From positions 8,495,593 to 8,559,592 of the forward strand of contig NC_091868.1 in NCBI RefSeq assembly GCF_019399895.1: a stretch of DNA of 64,000 nt. The letters are read 5' to 3'. A model generated the notes under the pieces. That model saw only the letters and a program-made list of their open reading frames with translations. It was not told the DNA's origin and did no database searches. This stretch comes from Cardiocondyla obscurior (Eukaryota; Arthropoda; Insecta; Hymenoptera; Formicidae). The position numbers were made by a program, and so were the translations under genes. Below, one piece after another: positions 1 to 12,642 of the stretch (positions are counted from its first letter, which is position 1; every line of letters begins with the position of its first letter).

Positions 1-3000
1 TTTACTTGAGAAGGTATTATTTGCACAGGAACTGTTTGAACAGGTACCATTGGAGATGGTACTACTTGAACAGGTACGACTGGAGAGGATACTATTTGAA
101 AAGGTACTACTGGAGAGGATACTATTTGAAAAGATACTACTGGAGCAGATAATTGAGGACGTGATTGTTGAGACATTAATTGAAAAGATACTTGAGGATG
201 CATCGATTGAGGAAGTGTTGATTGAGGTAGTGATTCAAAAGTTGATTGTGGAGATGCAGACTGATGGAACATTGAGAATGCATTTTCTGACACAGCTGGT
301 GTGCTGAAATTCGTGGATTTTATATTCGTGGTATATCGATAATTAATTTCAAGATGAGATTGTGATCGTAATTTAGAAGAATCTGTTGTCGCATTATCAG
401 ATGTTTGCAATTGTTCTTTTACATTAGACGTATTGCACGCGGTTTTAACTAACTCTGCACTGTTTCCAATTTTTTTCATTTGTATATCCTCCTGCTCGGT
501 AGACGATACGCGTTGATTCTCTTTCTCTTTACATCCCGCAATACTTTTAGCTTCTTCTAAAGTTGTATTATTTAGAGATTCTTGCTCTTTGTTAATTTCT
601 TGCTTGTCATTTATTTCAGTCGCTTCTAGTGGTTCCAAATCAGGCATATCATATATAAGTTTATTTGATTCAAGATTGTTTTCAGTTATTATGATCGATT
701 GCATACATTTATTTGTTTCTTTTTTATCACTGTCTATCGTGTTTTTATTTTCACTTAAAGTTGAGTAATTTGGAAAATTTTGCTGTTGTTGAGAATCATC
801 TTCGTTATCTTTAGAAATAGGACTAGAATCGCATGTAATATCACAATTTTCAGTCTCAGTAGTAAGAATTTGATTATTATTTACCGATGTATTATTTTCC
901 AGGCTTGTTTTACTTGGAGATTTTTCAGATATATCATCACTTATTTTAAAAAATTTATTAAAAAGACCTGGATCTTTTTTAAGTGTGTTTAAATTCTTGA
1001 TGCACGTATTTACCGCGGACCAAGGTGCTTTCAGTGAAATCTTCCGTGACGTTTGCTTATTTTTTTGTTTAGGTTTTATTTGTATTTGTATTTCAATATC
1101 ATCCTCGTCATCTGATAAGTGATCGTCGCCACTATCGTTTGAGGTATTTAAAGATGTAGACAAATCTGTTGCTTGTACGGAAAGTACATAGTTTTTTTCC
1201 GAAGAAATTGTTTCTGATGTCGATGTTATTACTGAAAGTTGTTCAATTGGCCTTCCATCTTTTATAATGTTATTATTACATGTTAATAATAAATTTTCAT
1301 CATTTTGTAGCTCACAATCATTTTTTTCATTAATATTGCTTAATGTTGAATCATGTGTATGTACGATTGGCAACTTTAAAACAGACGTTACATGATTTTG
1401 CGCATCTTCACATCGCGCTAAATCACTACTATTACTATTCCGCACTTCTTGATTTTCTTGTCGATTTTCAAGAGAAACTTGGGTATTTAGTTCATTCGGT
1501 TCTGCATAAATACCATCTATTTTACTTTCTGCATTTGAATTCAAATTTATATTCTCACTCTTATCTTTTTCAAAATCTATTTCAGTAGCGAACGGTATGT
1601 CGTTGTTAGATTTTGCATTACTTGTATTATTCTTTGTGCTAGCAATTAATGAAGAATTTTCTGTATGTTGTTCTTTTTCCGCGACTTTGTGATCCTTTAT
1701 ATTTTCCTGTGAATTATTAGATTCCGTATCACATTTATAACTTGATGTTCTATTTTCTATTTTATCATTTCTTACGATATACTTTTCTTTCATACATGTT
1801 GAGTCATTCGAATCATCGACATTTACACTGATTAATGTGACGCTGTTTGCACTTTCTTGCGAATTATTAAATTTACCTAACGATTCTTTATCTTCGTCCT
1901 TTTTGTTTTCCAAGCTTACAGTGGAATCACATGAACAATTAGACTTAATTTCACGTGATATTGTATTTTCTATATTTGTTTGCAAATTATTAGGTAAGGC
2001 GTCAGGTATATATATCGATTCTTTATCTTTTGTATTTTCCATTGCAACATTATGCATAGTATTACATTTTTTCATGTGTGCAATTTCATTCCTAACATCT
2101 TGTACAGCGATAGATTCTTCCGTACTTGTGGTGGAATCACATGAGTCGGCTTTTGTTTCACGCGGTGCCACGTTTGTGGTTTTTTCCTGGTCATTATTCT
2201 GTGATTTATTAATATGGACGTTTTTGCTTGACAAGGTTCTATCCTTAACATCTTTGTCTGTTGCATCATGGCTATTACATTTTGCAGTACTTGCGGTGGA
2301 GTCACATGAATATTCGGATTTTACGTTAGACGATGCGTTTTCTATAGTTGTAGGCGAATTATTAGGTGAGGTATCACGTGTGGATGGTATCGATTTTTCA
2401 TCACTTTCGGTCATAGCATCATTTACAACATAACACTTTTCGATGTGATCAGAGGAATCGTTTAAGTTTGCAGAATTAATTTTATTCGATATTTCAATAT
2501 TTGTAGTTTCTCCAATAGCTGATGTGTCCTGTTCGTAAATTGATGCTGCGCTTTCTGTATTATCATCTGTTACTTTGTCAAACATAGAGAAACACTTTTC
2601 AGTGCATGCAGTGGAATCGCACGAATCGTCGGAGTTTCTACAATTACTTATATGCAAATTATCAATAGACTTATCATATTTCGATGCTTCATCTTCCGTC
2701 TCCTCATCTGTTACAGAATTGTTGTTAGAACATTTTTTAGCGGAGCCGGAGTCGCGTGACTTACCGGATTTTAATTTAAGTGATGCTGAACTCTTTGTAT
2801 CTTTCGATAAATTACCAGTTGATGTATCATGTTTTGATACTTTCTTTAGTTTTAAAATATTTGTAATATTATTTCTTGTAGCTTTATACAAATAATCAGA
2901 TTCTTGCGCTTTTCTCTTTAAATGATTAAACAAGATTTCTCGTTCCTCTTCACTCTCGCTTGTGTTAGGGCCGTTAGTGCCTCTAAAATATTTATGCAGT

Positions 3001-6000
3001 TTTGCCCGTTTATTTTTAATCAGGTTATTGAGTTTAATTTTGTTCTTTTTTTTCCGCAATCTAATACTGTCCGTTTCTCTTACTTCCTGTTCAATAGATT
3101 TCCGATTTATTTGCTTTGTGGAACTTAATTTATTATCGGAATGTGTTTCATTATTAAACGTTTTAGAATTATTGTTCGACGTTTCTTCGTGTATACTTTT
3201 AATTTTCTTTTGTTTTTGTGTCGTCGATACATATTTATCTAAACTTCTTTCAGAACTTGTTCTTTTTCTAGTAATCTTCTTAGAATTCATTTTGACATCA
3301 TTTTTCGTTGCATATGTTTGATATAACGGTGGATTATGGTTAATTAATTCTAAATTAACATCAGTCTCTTTCATTAAAATGGACTCATCTTGACACTCAT
3401 CTGCTATATTGTCGAATCTTGCTTTTGAATTTAATTCTGAATTTATGTTTCTTGATGAACAAATATTGCTTTCATTTTTTCCTATTCGACATTCTTGTAA
3501 CGTATTTGTTAATTCGGTTTTCACGGTGGACAAAATCTCCTTTAATTTTCTTTCTTTCTTTTGATATTTTTCTGGAGAAATAGAGTAATTATTTTCACAA
3601 TTCGCTGATGATGATGCTGTCGAATCTTTGTTTGTTGATTTGTTTTGTGAAGTGTCAGCTAACGTTTTAGATAAATTACGTTTTCGGATCTTACTTTGAC
3701 AAACCTTATTAACATTCGTTGTACTAATTGATGCAGTTTTAATTGGAGTGTTTGCAATTTGTCCGTCGCACTGTTGAGAAATATCTTCCGAATTCTTGGA
3801 TTTCCGCTTTCCTTTGTCATCATCTGGATTTCTTTTTTTCATTTCGTCGTTATCAGACAAAATGCAATTTCGATCAATACTGTACGATCGCAACAAGTTT
3901 TTTCTGAAACATGCAAAAAAATTCTGTATATAACAATTAAAAAGTTGTGTCATATTTATTCAAAAATATTTATAAACACTAAATTCTTAAAATAAACTTA
4001 GTAGATAGTCATTAAAATAAAATAAAAATTTTTTTTCTTGTTACATTAAACGCGGTGTCAGTTCTTGAACCATACTATGCAGTATCTTTTAATTAAATTA
4101 AATCACTTGTTAATTAATCTGGCAGTTTCTCACTCGAGGTTTCGTTACCTCCCGTGTATATTTCAGTGTCACTATCTAGTCGAAAAATCGATTAAAATTA
4201 ACGTCGCGTTTAATACCACCATAAAACGAATTAGTTGTGCTACGTAATACGTACTGTTTAGCATTATTTAATAAATAATATGAACTTAATAGTACCTATA
4301 TTAAATAATAAATAAAATAAAAACGGACGGAATCAATGACCATCGTGGAAACAAATTGGATATAGTTAAAGAGCATTTTTGCCATGTGTTATCTTACTGC
4401 ATATAATTCATTGCAGAGATCAAATATCACTGAAACAACAAAATTTATGAATCACTATAGCGAATACGTATAATGCTTAATTATATTTTTAAACGAAAGT
4501 CTTCATCGATTTATTGCCATTGCGCAGATACTATTTTTCACTTTCCACTTTAGTTTTAATTATTTCAATTATTTAAGATAAGATAAGATAAAACATATTG
4601 CAATTATATGAATGTTGCATGAGAACAAAGATTTGTATTTTTAACGTATCCTAGATAAAAGAATCGTTTCCTACGACAATAAATATCTGATATGTAACAC
4701 ATCACTACGTATTTACTGAAAGGTAGATTAAAGTAGCATCAATAATTAAAAAAGAAAAAAAAAATGACAATACGTACACGTGCACTTTGAAAATCTTAAC
4801 AATTTTACGCCGTGATTTACCTTGCATTTATTGAACATCCCAAGTAGTTATCATCTTTAATTTCGTGACCACTTCAAAACTTTTTCATTGAAAATGTTGC
4901 ACTTTTTTTATTTCCATTGATTATCACTGCAGAATTATTTTGCTGTTATCATCGTATTAACTTTCGTATAAGTTTTTTATTTTTTTTCTTTTTTGGTCAA
5001 CTATCTGACAACCGGTATAAAAGAAGTGTAGCCACTGCAAACGTCGCGGTCAAACTGTTTTTTTGCAGCCCTCCCTACACATGTCATTGGAAACTCACGA
5101 CTATAATGGGGCAGTCATAAAATGCAAGGAAGGGGAAAAGTAACGTAAACCGTGTACGAAGGATTAGAAAGTGAGAAAGACTTCTTTCATTTGTGAGACT
5201 ACCTTCCCCTCTCATATTTGAATAAATATTTAGAGTCAAAAATTCTTAACACTTCGACAGTCTAAGTGTAACGAACCAAATAGCAAAAAGGTGTTACATC
5301 TTGCTAATATTTAAATATTATATAATTCTATAATTCCAAAAGCCTTTAAAAGAAACCAATACTAACGAAGGAAATTTAGAAACTTAAAATACTTATTTCT
5401 TATTAAAAAGAAAAAAAAATTAAACTTCTGTATCAATTGGCAAGCATAAAACCGTGAACTTAATACAATGAACGCCCTTACAATTTTTAACAGTAGCAAC
5501 AAATTGTAATAGCGTTTACGTATTGCATTAAAAAATTGAGTCAGTACATATCTCGCAGCAGAAACAATTCCCCAGATAAATTATACCTGTTAAATCGGTA
5601 TCAAAAAGCGGATCAATAAATATTTACGCGTACCAAATCAACTTGAAATGCTGACGCAATTACGTATGAAGGGATATTATGTTACGAACTATAATCTATG
5701 CAGCGATATCACATTTGATTCGCAGAAACTTACCCATTGCGGCAAACTGATAGCCTGCTAAGAGTCACATATGGCTTAATCGTTAATTGAATCAGTCCCA
5801 TTCGCATTGTCTCCTTGTCCAACGATATCCTCTGCACGTCATTTTTTAGCTGCAATATTCATTTTCAAATGAATTATTTCGCCATTTTACGATTTACCTC
5901 TCACGTTTATCTAATAAAAATTAATTTCCTCGGCGTTGAAAGAGAAAATTTAATTAATTGAGAAAAAAAATGTAGTGATTAAAAAAAAAAAAGTATTATG

Positions 6001-6165
6001 TTATTAGACTTTTATTATAAAAAGTGAGATGTTAAACATACCGTGTGCACACTGATTTCTCAGAACAAGAATTATGCTTGTTGCGAAAAATAAAAAAAGT
6101 AGTAAATCAATCAAGTAAACTTCATACCTTAATGAGCAATCTGTGACGACGAGCCTTGTCTCCAT
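1..6165 (-). CDS. large Asn/Ser/Lys-rich disordered protein, 5' part (3' end beyond the window)
   Basis: I do not recognise this protein. One frame is open without a stop from 3903 to base 1 (about 1,300 codons); every line was checked. The exon has an acceptor just above 3903 (minus-strand reading gtttcag). A likely first coding exon is 6165-6128, starting METRLVVTDCSL and ending at a gtatga donor. Its phase matches the big exon, which then reads RKNLLRSYSIDR. The start of the big exon has a basic cluster KKRNPDDDKGKRK that could be a nuclear localisation signal. The protein is poor in hydrophobic residues, rich in Asn, Ser, Lys, Asp and Glu, and probably disordered. It carries four spaced copies of a SCDST motif and an acidic run (SDDEDD). 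At the visible C-terminal side it has Pro/Val/Gln repeats (PVVPFQIVSS). The large exon is nearly certain; the first exon and the join are moderately sure. Function unknown. Confidence 0.75.
60..146 (-). repeat. in-frame minisatellite coding PVVPFQIVSS-type repeats
   Basis: About three 30 bp units (plus-strand core actggagaggatactatttg). On the minus strand they are in frame with the large exon and give two exact PVVPFQIVSS units followed by degenerate copies (PVVPVQVVPS, PMVPVQ). More degenerate copies continue to the left edge. Confidence 0.8.
3904..6127 (-). other. first intron of the large disordered-protein gene
   Basis: About 2.2 kb of AT-rich DNA between the proposed first coding exon and the 3.9 kb exon. 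No long reading frame of credible composition is seen. An alternative minus-strand donor after an ATG lies near 5732 (ATGG then gtaagt). It is out of phase with the large exon, so it could only be a 5' untranslated exon. Confidence 0.5.
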
Positions 6166-8849
6166 GGAGCCACTTTTTTAAATGGTAATTATTAAAATCA
6201 AGCATTATGTATCGCGATCAGTTAATAACAGTAGAATTCCGATTCCTTAACCGCTGCGTAGCACATATATTAGTTTTCACTCGAGGAGAAACATTCGCAA
6301 AGGTCTGACACGTGCTGTGTCGAATATACGACTAACAAATGAAGGTTCGGCTGGTTCGGCTGTCGGCTGACATCGGCAATGTTAGGTAGAGCAGAATACA
6401 AGATATGCCGACGTTAGCTTTTGTTAATCGTGACTAGCTTCACTTACAAAACTTATACACACATATACTTTCTTTCTCTCTCTCTCCCCCCTCTCTCTTT
6501 CTATCTTTCTTCTTCCTTTAAATGTGTCATAGATACTAAATCGGAATGTATGTGTGTGTGTGACCCCATGCCTGGACTTGTTTTTCATTTCTTTTCAGAT
6601 CTTCTTACCCGTCTCTACCCGTATCTTCAATCATAATAATTTTTATGCTCTTGAGTTTAAAATTGTCGAAGCCCTCTTAATTTTTTTATGCCTGTAAATA
6701 CCCTTCATGAGAATTTATGAGACATGGTGTCGTTTTCTTGGAACTATTTATGTGAATTGTTTTCTTTTTTTTTTCTTTTTTTTCTTTCTCTCTTTCTCTC
6801 ATTTACACTCACTCACTCTCTATCTTTCTCTCCTCTCTCATTCTCACTCTCTATCTTCTTCCTCTCCTCTCTCATTCTCACTTTCTATCTTTCTCTCCTC
6901 TTACTCACTCACTCTCTTTTTCTCTCTCTTTTTTTTTCGCAATATATTTTTATATTTATATTTCTTGATTTTTAAAAATTGTTTCGAGAATTTGTCTAAG
7001 ATTAGTAAATGTTCTTAGGTTCTTAGGTTTTTCTCGTATGTAAAAATCATACGCAGGAATATAAAATTATAGATTTTCCTTCTCTTTTAATAGAATTTTA
7101 TTTAAATGTTTTTTCGTTATATCTCCATTATATATTCGTTACAAGTAATTCAACATTTCGTTTGGTTAAACTATTCGCTTGCAAACACTTTTTTTTGATA
7201 TGATGATGGGAGTTTCACGTGACATACCGGGAACAAATTTGCAACGAAGCGAAATTTAATATTTGTTACGTAGTGTAAAGACGGGATATGATTATAAAAT
7301 TCTTTACTTCTTTCTGTTTTTTTTCTTCTCCAATGTTCTTTCTCGCAAAACGACAGAAAGAATTGTATTTCCTTTCAGTAAATTACCATATCGTATATCT
7401 CTCAAAGAAATTAACTTAATTAATAATCGACATTGCCCGAAATATTTTAAAGTATTACGCAATTTTCATTTATCGGAACACATTCACTCAGGTCTTCTTC
7501 CATAGGAATGTAATACGTTTTGCTATTAATTTTTATTTCCTTCTTTTCTTGTACTCAAGTCCTTTTTTACGTCACATTTTCTTTGTCATTGCGGTCGGTA
7601 CAGGTACAGCCGTAAAGCGGAAAATTTATTTTCTTTCGAAATTACCTGCCAACGTGATTCTGTAACAAAAGAAAATTCTCTGGCTTCGGTAAGCATTAAA
7701 TTTTACGACCGGTAATGAATCAACGAGGCACAAGGGTGGAATGTACTCTCCAGCAAATTGTTCGAAATTCTGAATATGCACATCCTGTGGACGTATCTAC
7801 TCGTACTGATCGAATGCATCGTCTCACATCTTATATCGGCAATTATAGGTTGCCAAAAAAATTTTATCTATAAAAATGTCGTTCCTATATGGATTAGATA
7901 ATACCATAAATTATGATAAGGGCTATCTCATATTTGTCGTTATTTCCTGCTCGAGCTAACACTATATGAAACAGATTAAAGATGAATCACTATGTATAAA
8001 CATGATCTTGTTAATGAAAGTGATACCACCATTACATTGCCCAGAAATCAAACAAATGTTCTAATTACACATATTATTATCTGACATGAATTTTTTAAGA
8101 TAGACAACAAGGTCAATAAAATTAAAAAAAAATATATATATATACTTGATAAATCCTTAAAAATCCATTCGCGTTATAATATTTATAAAATCATCAACGT
8201 TTTATCTTGGAAAAGTGACATTAAATTTTTATACTGACACGGTCAAGATAGAACACTTGATATAGCAAAAATTGTTTTCAAGTCTCGAATATAATTTTTA
8301 TTTATTAATAAGGTTGAAGTAAAACGGTGCATAAGTGTAATAAAAAGTCTATAGGTGAAATAAAAAGGCGTACCCTCTCGTTGCTTTGCAAACGTAATAG
8401 CAGTTTACGCTTCCCCATTATGTAATCCCTATATAAGGTTGCTATAGCAAAAAGGGTAAGTAATTACAGAGGGGAACTTTTACAGAAAACTTGGTCTTGA
8501 ATAATACTTAATTTATTTCAGAAAAAAAAAATATTGTTTAAAAGAAACGTTTGAAAGGGAACATATATTTTATACGTTTCTCAAAAAACCTAAGAGTCCT
8601 TGAATTTATGACTAGTTGTCGTAACCTGAGCTACGATATATTATTTTGGGAAAGGGGACTTATTGTAGTGTTTTCTCTAGTGTACCTTCCAGTAATAAAA
8701 TCCTAACTTATTTCAAAACATGTCCAACAAATGTAAGAAGACTAAAATGTGTAAAATAATAATGATATTTACGTGCTTAAATATTCAAAATCTGCAAATT
8801 AACGTATAGCTTTCTCCACAGCTTCTATTAAATAAAATAATTTCCCATT
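6166..8849. other. intergenic, low-complexity pyrimidine tracts
   Basis: Between the minus-strand large gene and the minus-strand small membrane-protein gene. It holds CT-rich simple repeats at about 6472-6512 and 6765-6940. Short reading frames here are Phe/Leu/Ser runs produced by the CT tracts. No gene is supported. Confidence 0.6.
6765..6940. repeat. polypyrimidine (CT/CTCA) microsatellite-like tract
   Basis: About 175 bp almost purely C and T on the plus strand, with interspersed CACTCA and CTCTCTC blocks. It is a slippage-type simple repeat; the apparent reading frames across it are artefacts of composition. Confidence 0.8.
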
Positions 8850-9693
8850 TCATACAGCGCGCATTGTGTTTATCCGTTGTGTCACATTTGATTCTTCTAC
8901 GTCCGATAACGTTTTTGCAAACGAAAACATTTTAGAAGTTTTATTTTCTTCATCTCTAGATTGCTCGGTACTCGGTAGCTCTGTACCAACAGATTCACTC
9001 AAGTTCGATCTCCAAAATTGATTTGCGTCAAATAATGTCGAATAAGTTCTTTGTAAAATGTTCGACCTGCAAAAAAATTTTTTTAATTATTGCTTGTATG
9101 ATTTACATATATTTAAAAGAGACTTACAATGTTGTAATTTCATCACTAGCATTCTGACGATTATCTAAAGCCAAAGTCTTATTAGACGTGTTATACAGCG
9201 TCGTCGTGATGCTGTCGTTTCGAATCGAGTCGATCTTGATAACGGGACGTGCAAATGTAGTCATCACAGCACCGTAATTCGTTTTATTGACGGTGTTGTT
9301 CGGGTAAAAAGTTTGTAATATTTCGAATAATCGCTCGATGTCCGGTATCTCAGAGCCTTGATCGTTCGCAAATAATGTCGGAGGAGTGGTACTTTCTATC
9401 ACTTGCAACATTGATCTCTGTTCTTTTGCGGAATGCAGCGATATACTGAAAGAACAGATATATAAATAAAAATGCCTTTTTTTTTTTTTTTATAAAATTA
9501 AACCGTTTCTTTTCGTAAATATTATATACTTCTTCCGTTCAATTGAGCTGCCAGCCATGTAGGGATATCTTTTTAGACCGATGCTTGCGGAATTTCCCTT
9601 TTTGCCCAGATGCACGGCGGACCAAGTAATGATTGTCACGATGATTAAAAATATTGTGAACGACATCAACCATTGGGTAAGTCTAAAAGCCAT
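8850..9693 (-). CDS. small single-pass membrane protein, complete, family unknown
   Basis: Three coding exons on the minus strand: 9693-9530, 9445-9128 and 9066-8850. All junctions are gt..ag and phases agree (164+318+217 nt, giving 232 residues). An in-frame stop lies a few codons above the ATG, which supports the start at 9693. The N-terminus MAFRLTQWLMSFTIFLII continues into one hydrophobic segment at about residues 8-29, followed by a basic patch (HLGKKG). This suggests a signal anchor. The remaining ~200 residues are hydrophilic and contain several N-glycosylation sequons (NNT, NKT, NDS, NTS, NKT, NAS), consistent with a lumenal or extracellular domain. I do not recognise the family. It is probably transcribed from the region near 10.2 kb, divergently from SPRING1. 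Confidence 0.72.
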
Positions 9694-11352
9694 GACAAAA
9701 TGTATTCTCTTTTATAAAAAGAAATATTAAAAATTAACTCGTCCTCCTCTATTTCTCTTACGTCGTACGTACGGAAAGGGAAATCGACAATTTAGAAACA
9801 AAAAGAGATCTACCGCGTTATGCGTTTGGTTAATTTATTACGCTGCGTTTTGACACATTTATGGTGTGCCTGTTAAATCGATAAAATTGCAATTTTGCAG
9901 TCAGCCAAGAAATACGATCATTTTCCTCTTCTACTTAAAATAAATTTGATATTAAGTTTACGTTTCTTAAAATGCAAATAATTGTTTTGCTCTTTTACCT
10001 ATTCGCACGCGGATATTAGTGCCGCGGACAGAAGGAAAAGATTTTTCTTTTAACTTTTTTAAATTGTTGATAACCTCAAAAAGTCGTCTGACTTCTCGAC
10101 AATGCATCGATTCGCCGGTAGCAACCGGTAGCGGCTCGTAGCGGATTTTTTTCGGGATTAACTGATCGAGCGCCACTCTTGCCAATTTTTGCTTCCGCGG
10201 TGATGGGAGGAGGCAGCCATTACAAAAGGGGACGTGCTAAAAAAATTGACGGTAACGGCAACCATTATAAAAAAGGCGTGGCCACGGAATTGGCGGGCAC
10301 AGAGATCTCGCTCACGCCGTGCCATCAACTTATTCCTTCTATACTCCTGCTGATTTTAGACTGTTTTCAGACGATTTCGAGTACTCGGCGTCGTAATACC
10401 TTGAGGTTAATGAATTTTGTTATCTGATTATTATTTTTAATTTCTCGGTTATTTAAATAGGCGCGTGATTAAATTATCGTTTTTCATTGACTGCAATTGA
10501 GGATTAAATATTATTTATTAGGTTGTTAATGTATTTTTTAATAATATTAGATATTAAGCGTGTGTGTTGTTTATTCGTTTTTTCTAAAACTAACAAGTAA
10601 AAATAAAGTAATACGTGCTAGGAAATAACAAAGTATTTTTATTATATTTGAAAATCTTATACAAAGTTTGCTTGATACGCTTTAACATATTAATTGTATT
10701 AACATAATAAAATTAGGAAACTTATGTGTTAAAATACAGAATACATGGTCAGACGTTCGGAGATTTAAGTAATATGAATAAATAATAAATTAAGCATATT
10801 TTAAAATAAAATAAATTAAAGAAAATAAGACAAAATAGAGTAAAATAAAAAGAAAGCTAATTTAATTAAATAATTTACATTTCGGAAAGTATTGATAGAC
10901 AGGTTATTTATCAAATTACAGACAATTCAAGTTGATCGAACAAGCTCAGTGGGCATGTCACGATTATTATGCCGTGTGCGTTTGGTGTTGTCGCGTGCTT
11001 TCTGAGCTCGCTCGTGACTAACGAGGCTTCGATCGACTAGACAATAATCCAGGAGGAACCTTCGACTGCCTTTCGTGGCGATGGGTAAACCCGGGTAACC
11101 CGACTGCGAACGTGCGCTCGACGAAATAATGTTACTCGTGCTCCGCGAGCACTCGAGGCGAACCTAACCTAAAAAATCCATCCCCGTTTCTCGTTCTCTG
11201 CGGAACCCGAGGTTGCACTTCGATGTCCTCGTCCAAGGTTCTATTGGCCGCACGCTTCGATACGGCGCGATAATCCCGCGAGTGCCATGCCTGGCAAGCT
11301 CGAAAAGATGCTGGCAAGAAGGAGTGTTTGAGCAAAACGACGCAAAGGAAGG
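9694..11352. promoter_or_regulatory. divergent intergenic region between the small membrane-protein gene and SPRING1
   Basis: About 1.6 kb separating two start codons that point away from each other. The right part (about 10930-11350) is CpG-rich and probably holds the SPRING1 promoter and 5' leader. A short upstream frame starting ATGCTGGCAAG closes before the SPRING1 ATG. At 10200-10290 there is an imperfect direct duplication (CAGCCATTACAAAAGG and CAACCATTATAAAAAAGG). No other gene is supported. Confidence 0.45.
10006..10185 (-). other. possible 5' leader exon of the small membrane-protein gene, with a short reading frame
   Basis: A minus-strand frame open from about 10225 to 9967 reads a plausible soluble peptide but lacks an ATG until 10107. 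From there it runs MHCREVRRLFEVINNLKKLK and on to a stop at 9967. A consensus donor (AATAG then gtaaaa) lies near 10010. Joining it to the acceptor-like site inside the next gene's first codons breaks the frame, so I could not fuse it to the 9693 protein. It may be an untranslated exon, an unrelated micro-ORF, or chance. Confidence 0.25.
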
Positions 11353-12576
11353 ATGCCAAACTGCACGAGTGTGATCCGGCTGCTCAGACGACGTCTCGTT
11401 CTCGGACTGATCTTCGCTCTCTCGCTGACGTACTGCGCTTTTTCGTTGCTTCGGAATGAAAAAGTAAACTTGCATCGCCAACGGTGGATCGCGCGAACAA
11501 GCCAGCCGCAAGTGAACTGTATTGATGTGACTTTGTTTTGTTTTCTTTACAGAAAGGGCCGACGAATCTGGACAACGATCTTGATATGGACTCCATGATG
11601 ATCAACGATAACGACGACCTGATACCTGACGATAATGTTCTGGAAGAATTAAGGATGTCTGATAAATCTCCATTGTGGCAGGAAATGCTCGATCAGACGG
11701 TCAATGATAACGTGGAAAGTATGGAGACTAGTTTAATAAATGAAAATGACACTGCTATTCAAACTTGTCGAAATTCTGTTCAGGTAAATTTATACTTTAA
11801 AATATAATTAACATGCTGATATAAAAATACTGTTGGCTACAAAAGTATTTAATTAATAATTAACATGCTTTAATTAATTGTCTCTTATATGCATTAGGGA
11901 AAAGGCTTGATCGTTGACGATCGTGGTGTCGTATGTTTGAGACACGAGGTTCTGTCGAATGGATGTTGTACGGTAGAGCAGAAGCAGACTCCAAAGAATG
12001 TAGAGTCGTTGCCTGTGGCGAGAAGGGAAAAATATAGCTGCAAAACGTGCAATCCTCAAGGGTGCTGTACTATCTATGAGTTTTGTGTTTCCTGCTGCCT
12101 GCATCCTGACAAGGTAAGACCTTTTATAATTCTACAAAAATATTGTTTCTTTAAATTTAAAGTTTAATAAACATATTGTATGCAACATTTTTTTTTTTCA
12201 ATTTCTTTTTTAGCAAATAAAAGGTCGAAAGGAAGTATTGGCGGGCTCTGCAAAAGTACAAAAAAACGTAGGAAGAACGTCCCTTCGTAATTCGGATCGC
12301 TTTCAGATTTGTTTAGCCGCTTGTCGTACCTCAAGCTCCAGCGTTCGACATGAAAACACTTACAAGGATCCACTTGCAAAGCATTGTTATACCCCGCAGC
12401 GATATCGGCGCAATATTAATTCATTAAATAAGAACGGCGACAATTTCGCCGTTGTCGTTACTTCTTCTTCTGTGGTGATAATACTTGGTTACCCTTTCTA
12501 TCTATCCCGAAGCATAACCTTTATCTTATTGATCCCATCACATTATCTTTATTGGTTTTGTTTTAACAGTGTCTAA
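11353..12576 (+). CDS. SPRING1: SREBF pathway regulator in Golgi 1 homologue (C12orf49 family)
   Basis: Four exons: 11353-11463, 11553-11783, 11898-12113 and 12214-12576. All are phase 0 with consensus sites and give 306 residues. In mammals SPRING is a Golgi protein that supports S1P activation and SREBP processing. The N-terminus has one membrane anchor ([15 protein letters not shown], about residues 16-30) after basic residues, as in the family. An acidic linker follows, then the family core: [46 protein letters not shown]. The last exon holds [27 protein letters not shown]. These match what I recall of human C12orf49 closely, including the Cys pattern. The protein continues about 54 residues beyond the usual end with a strongly hydrophobic tail, which is odd. 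The gene converges with PHYH at its 3' end. Confidence 0.92.
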
Positions 12577-12642
12577 TAATTACAGCAGTAAAATAATATA
12601 AATATCAACATAATAGAATTAACAATCTTCGAACAAAGGTAT

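Noticed and set aside
1837..2433. 198-residue plus-strand frame with repeated VESHE motif
   Set aside because: It is the antisense shadow of the SCDST repeats in the minus-strand 3.9 kb exon, which is open far longer.
6707..7018. Leu/Ser/Phe-rich membrane-like frames
   Set aside because: Produced by the CT microsatellite; no splice or start context.
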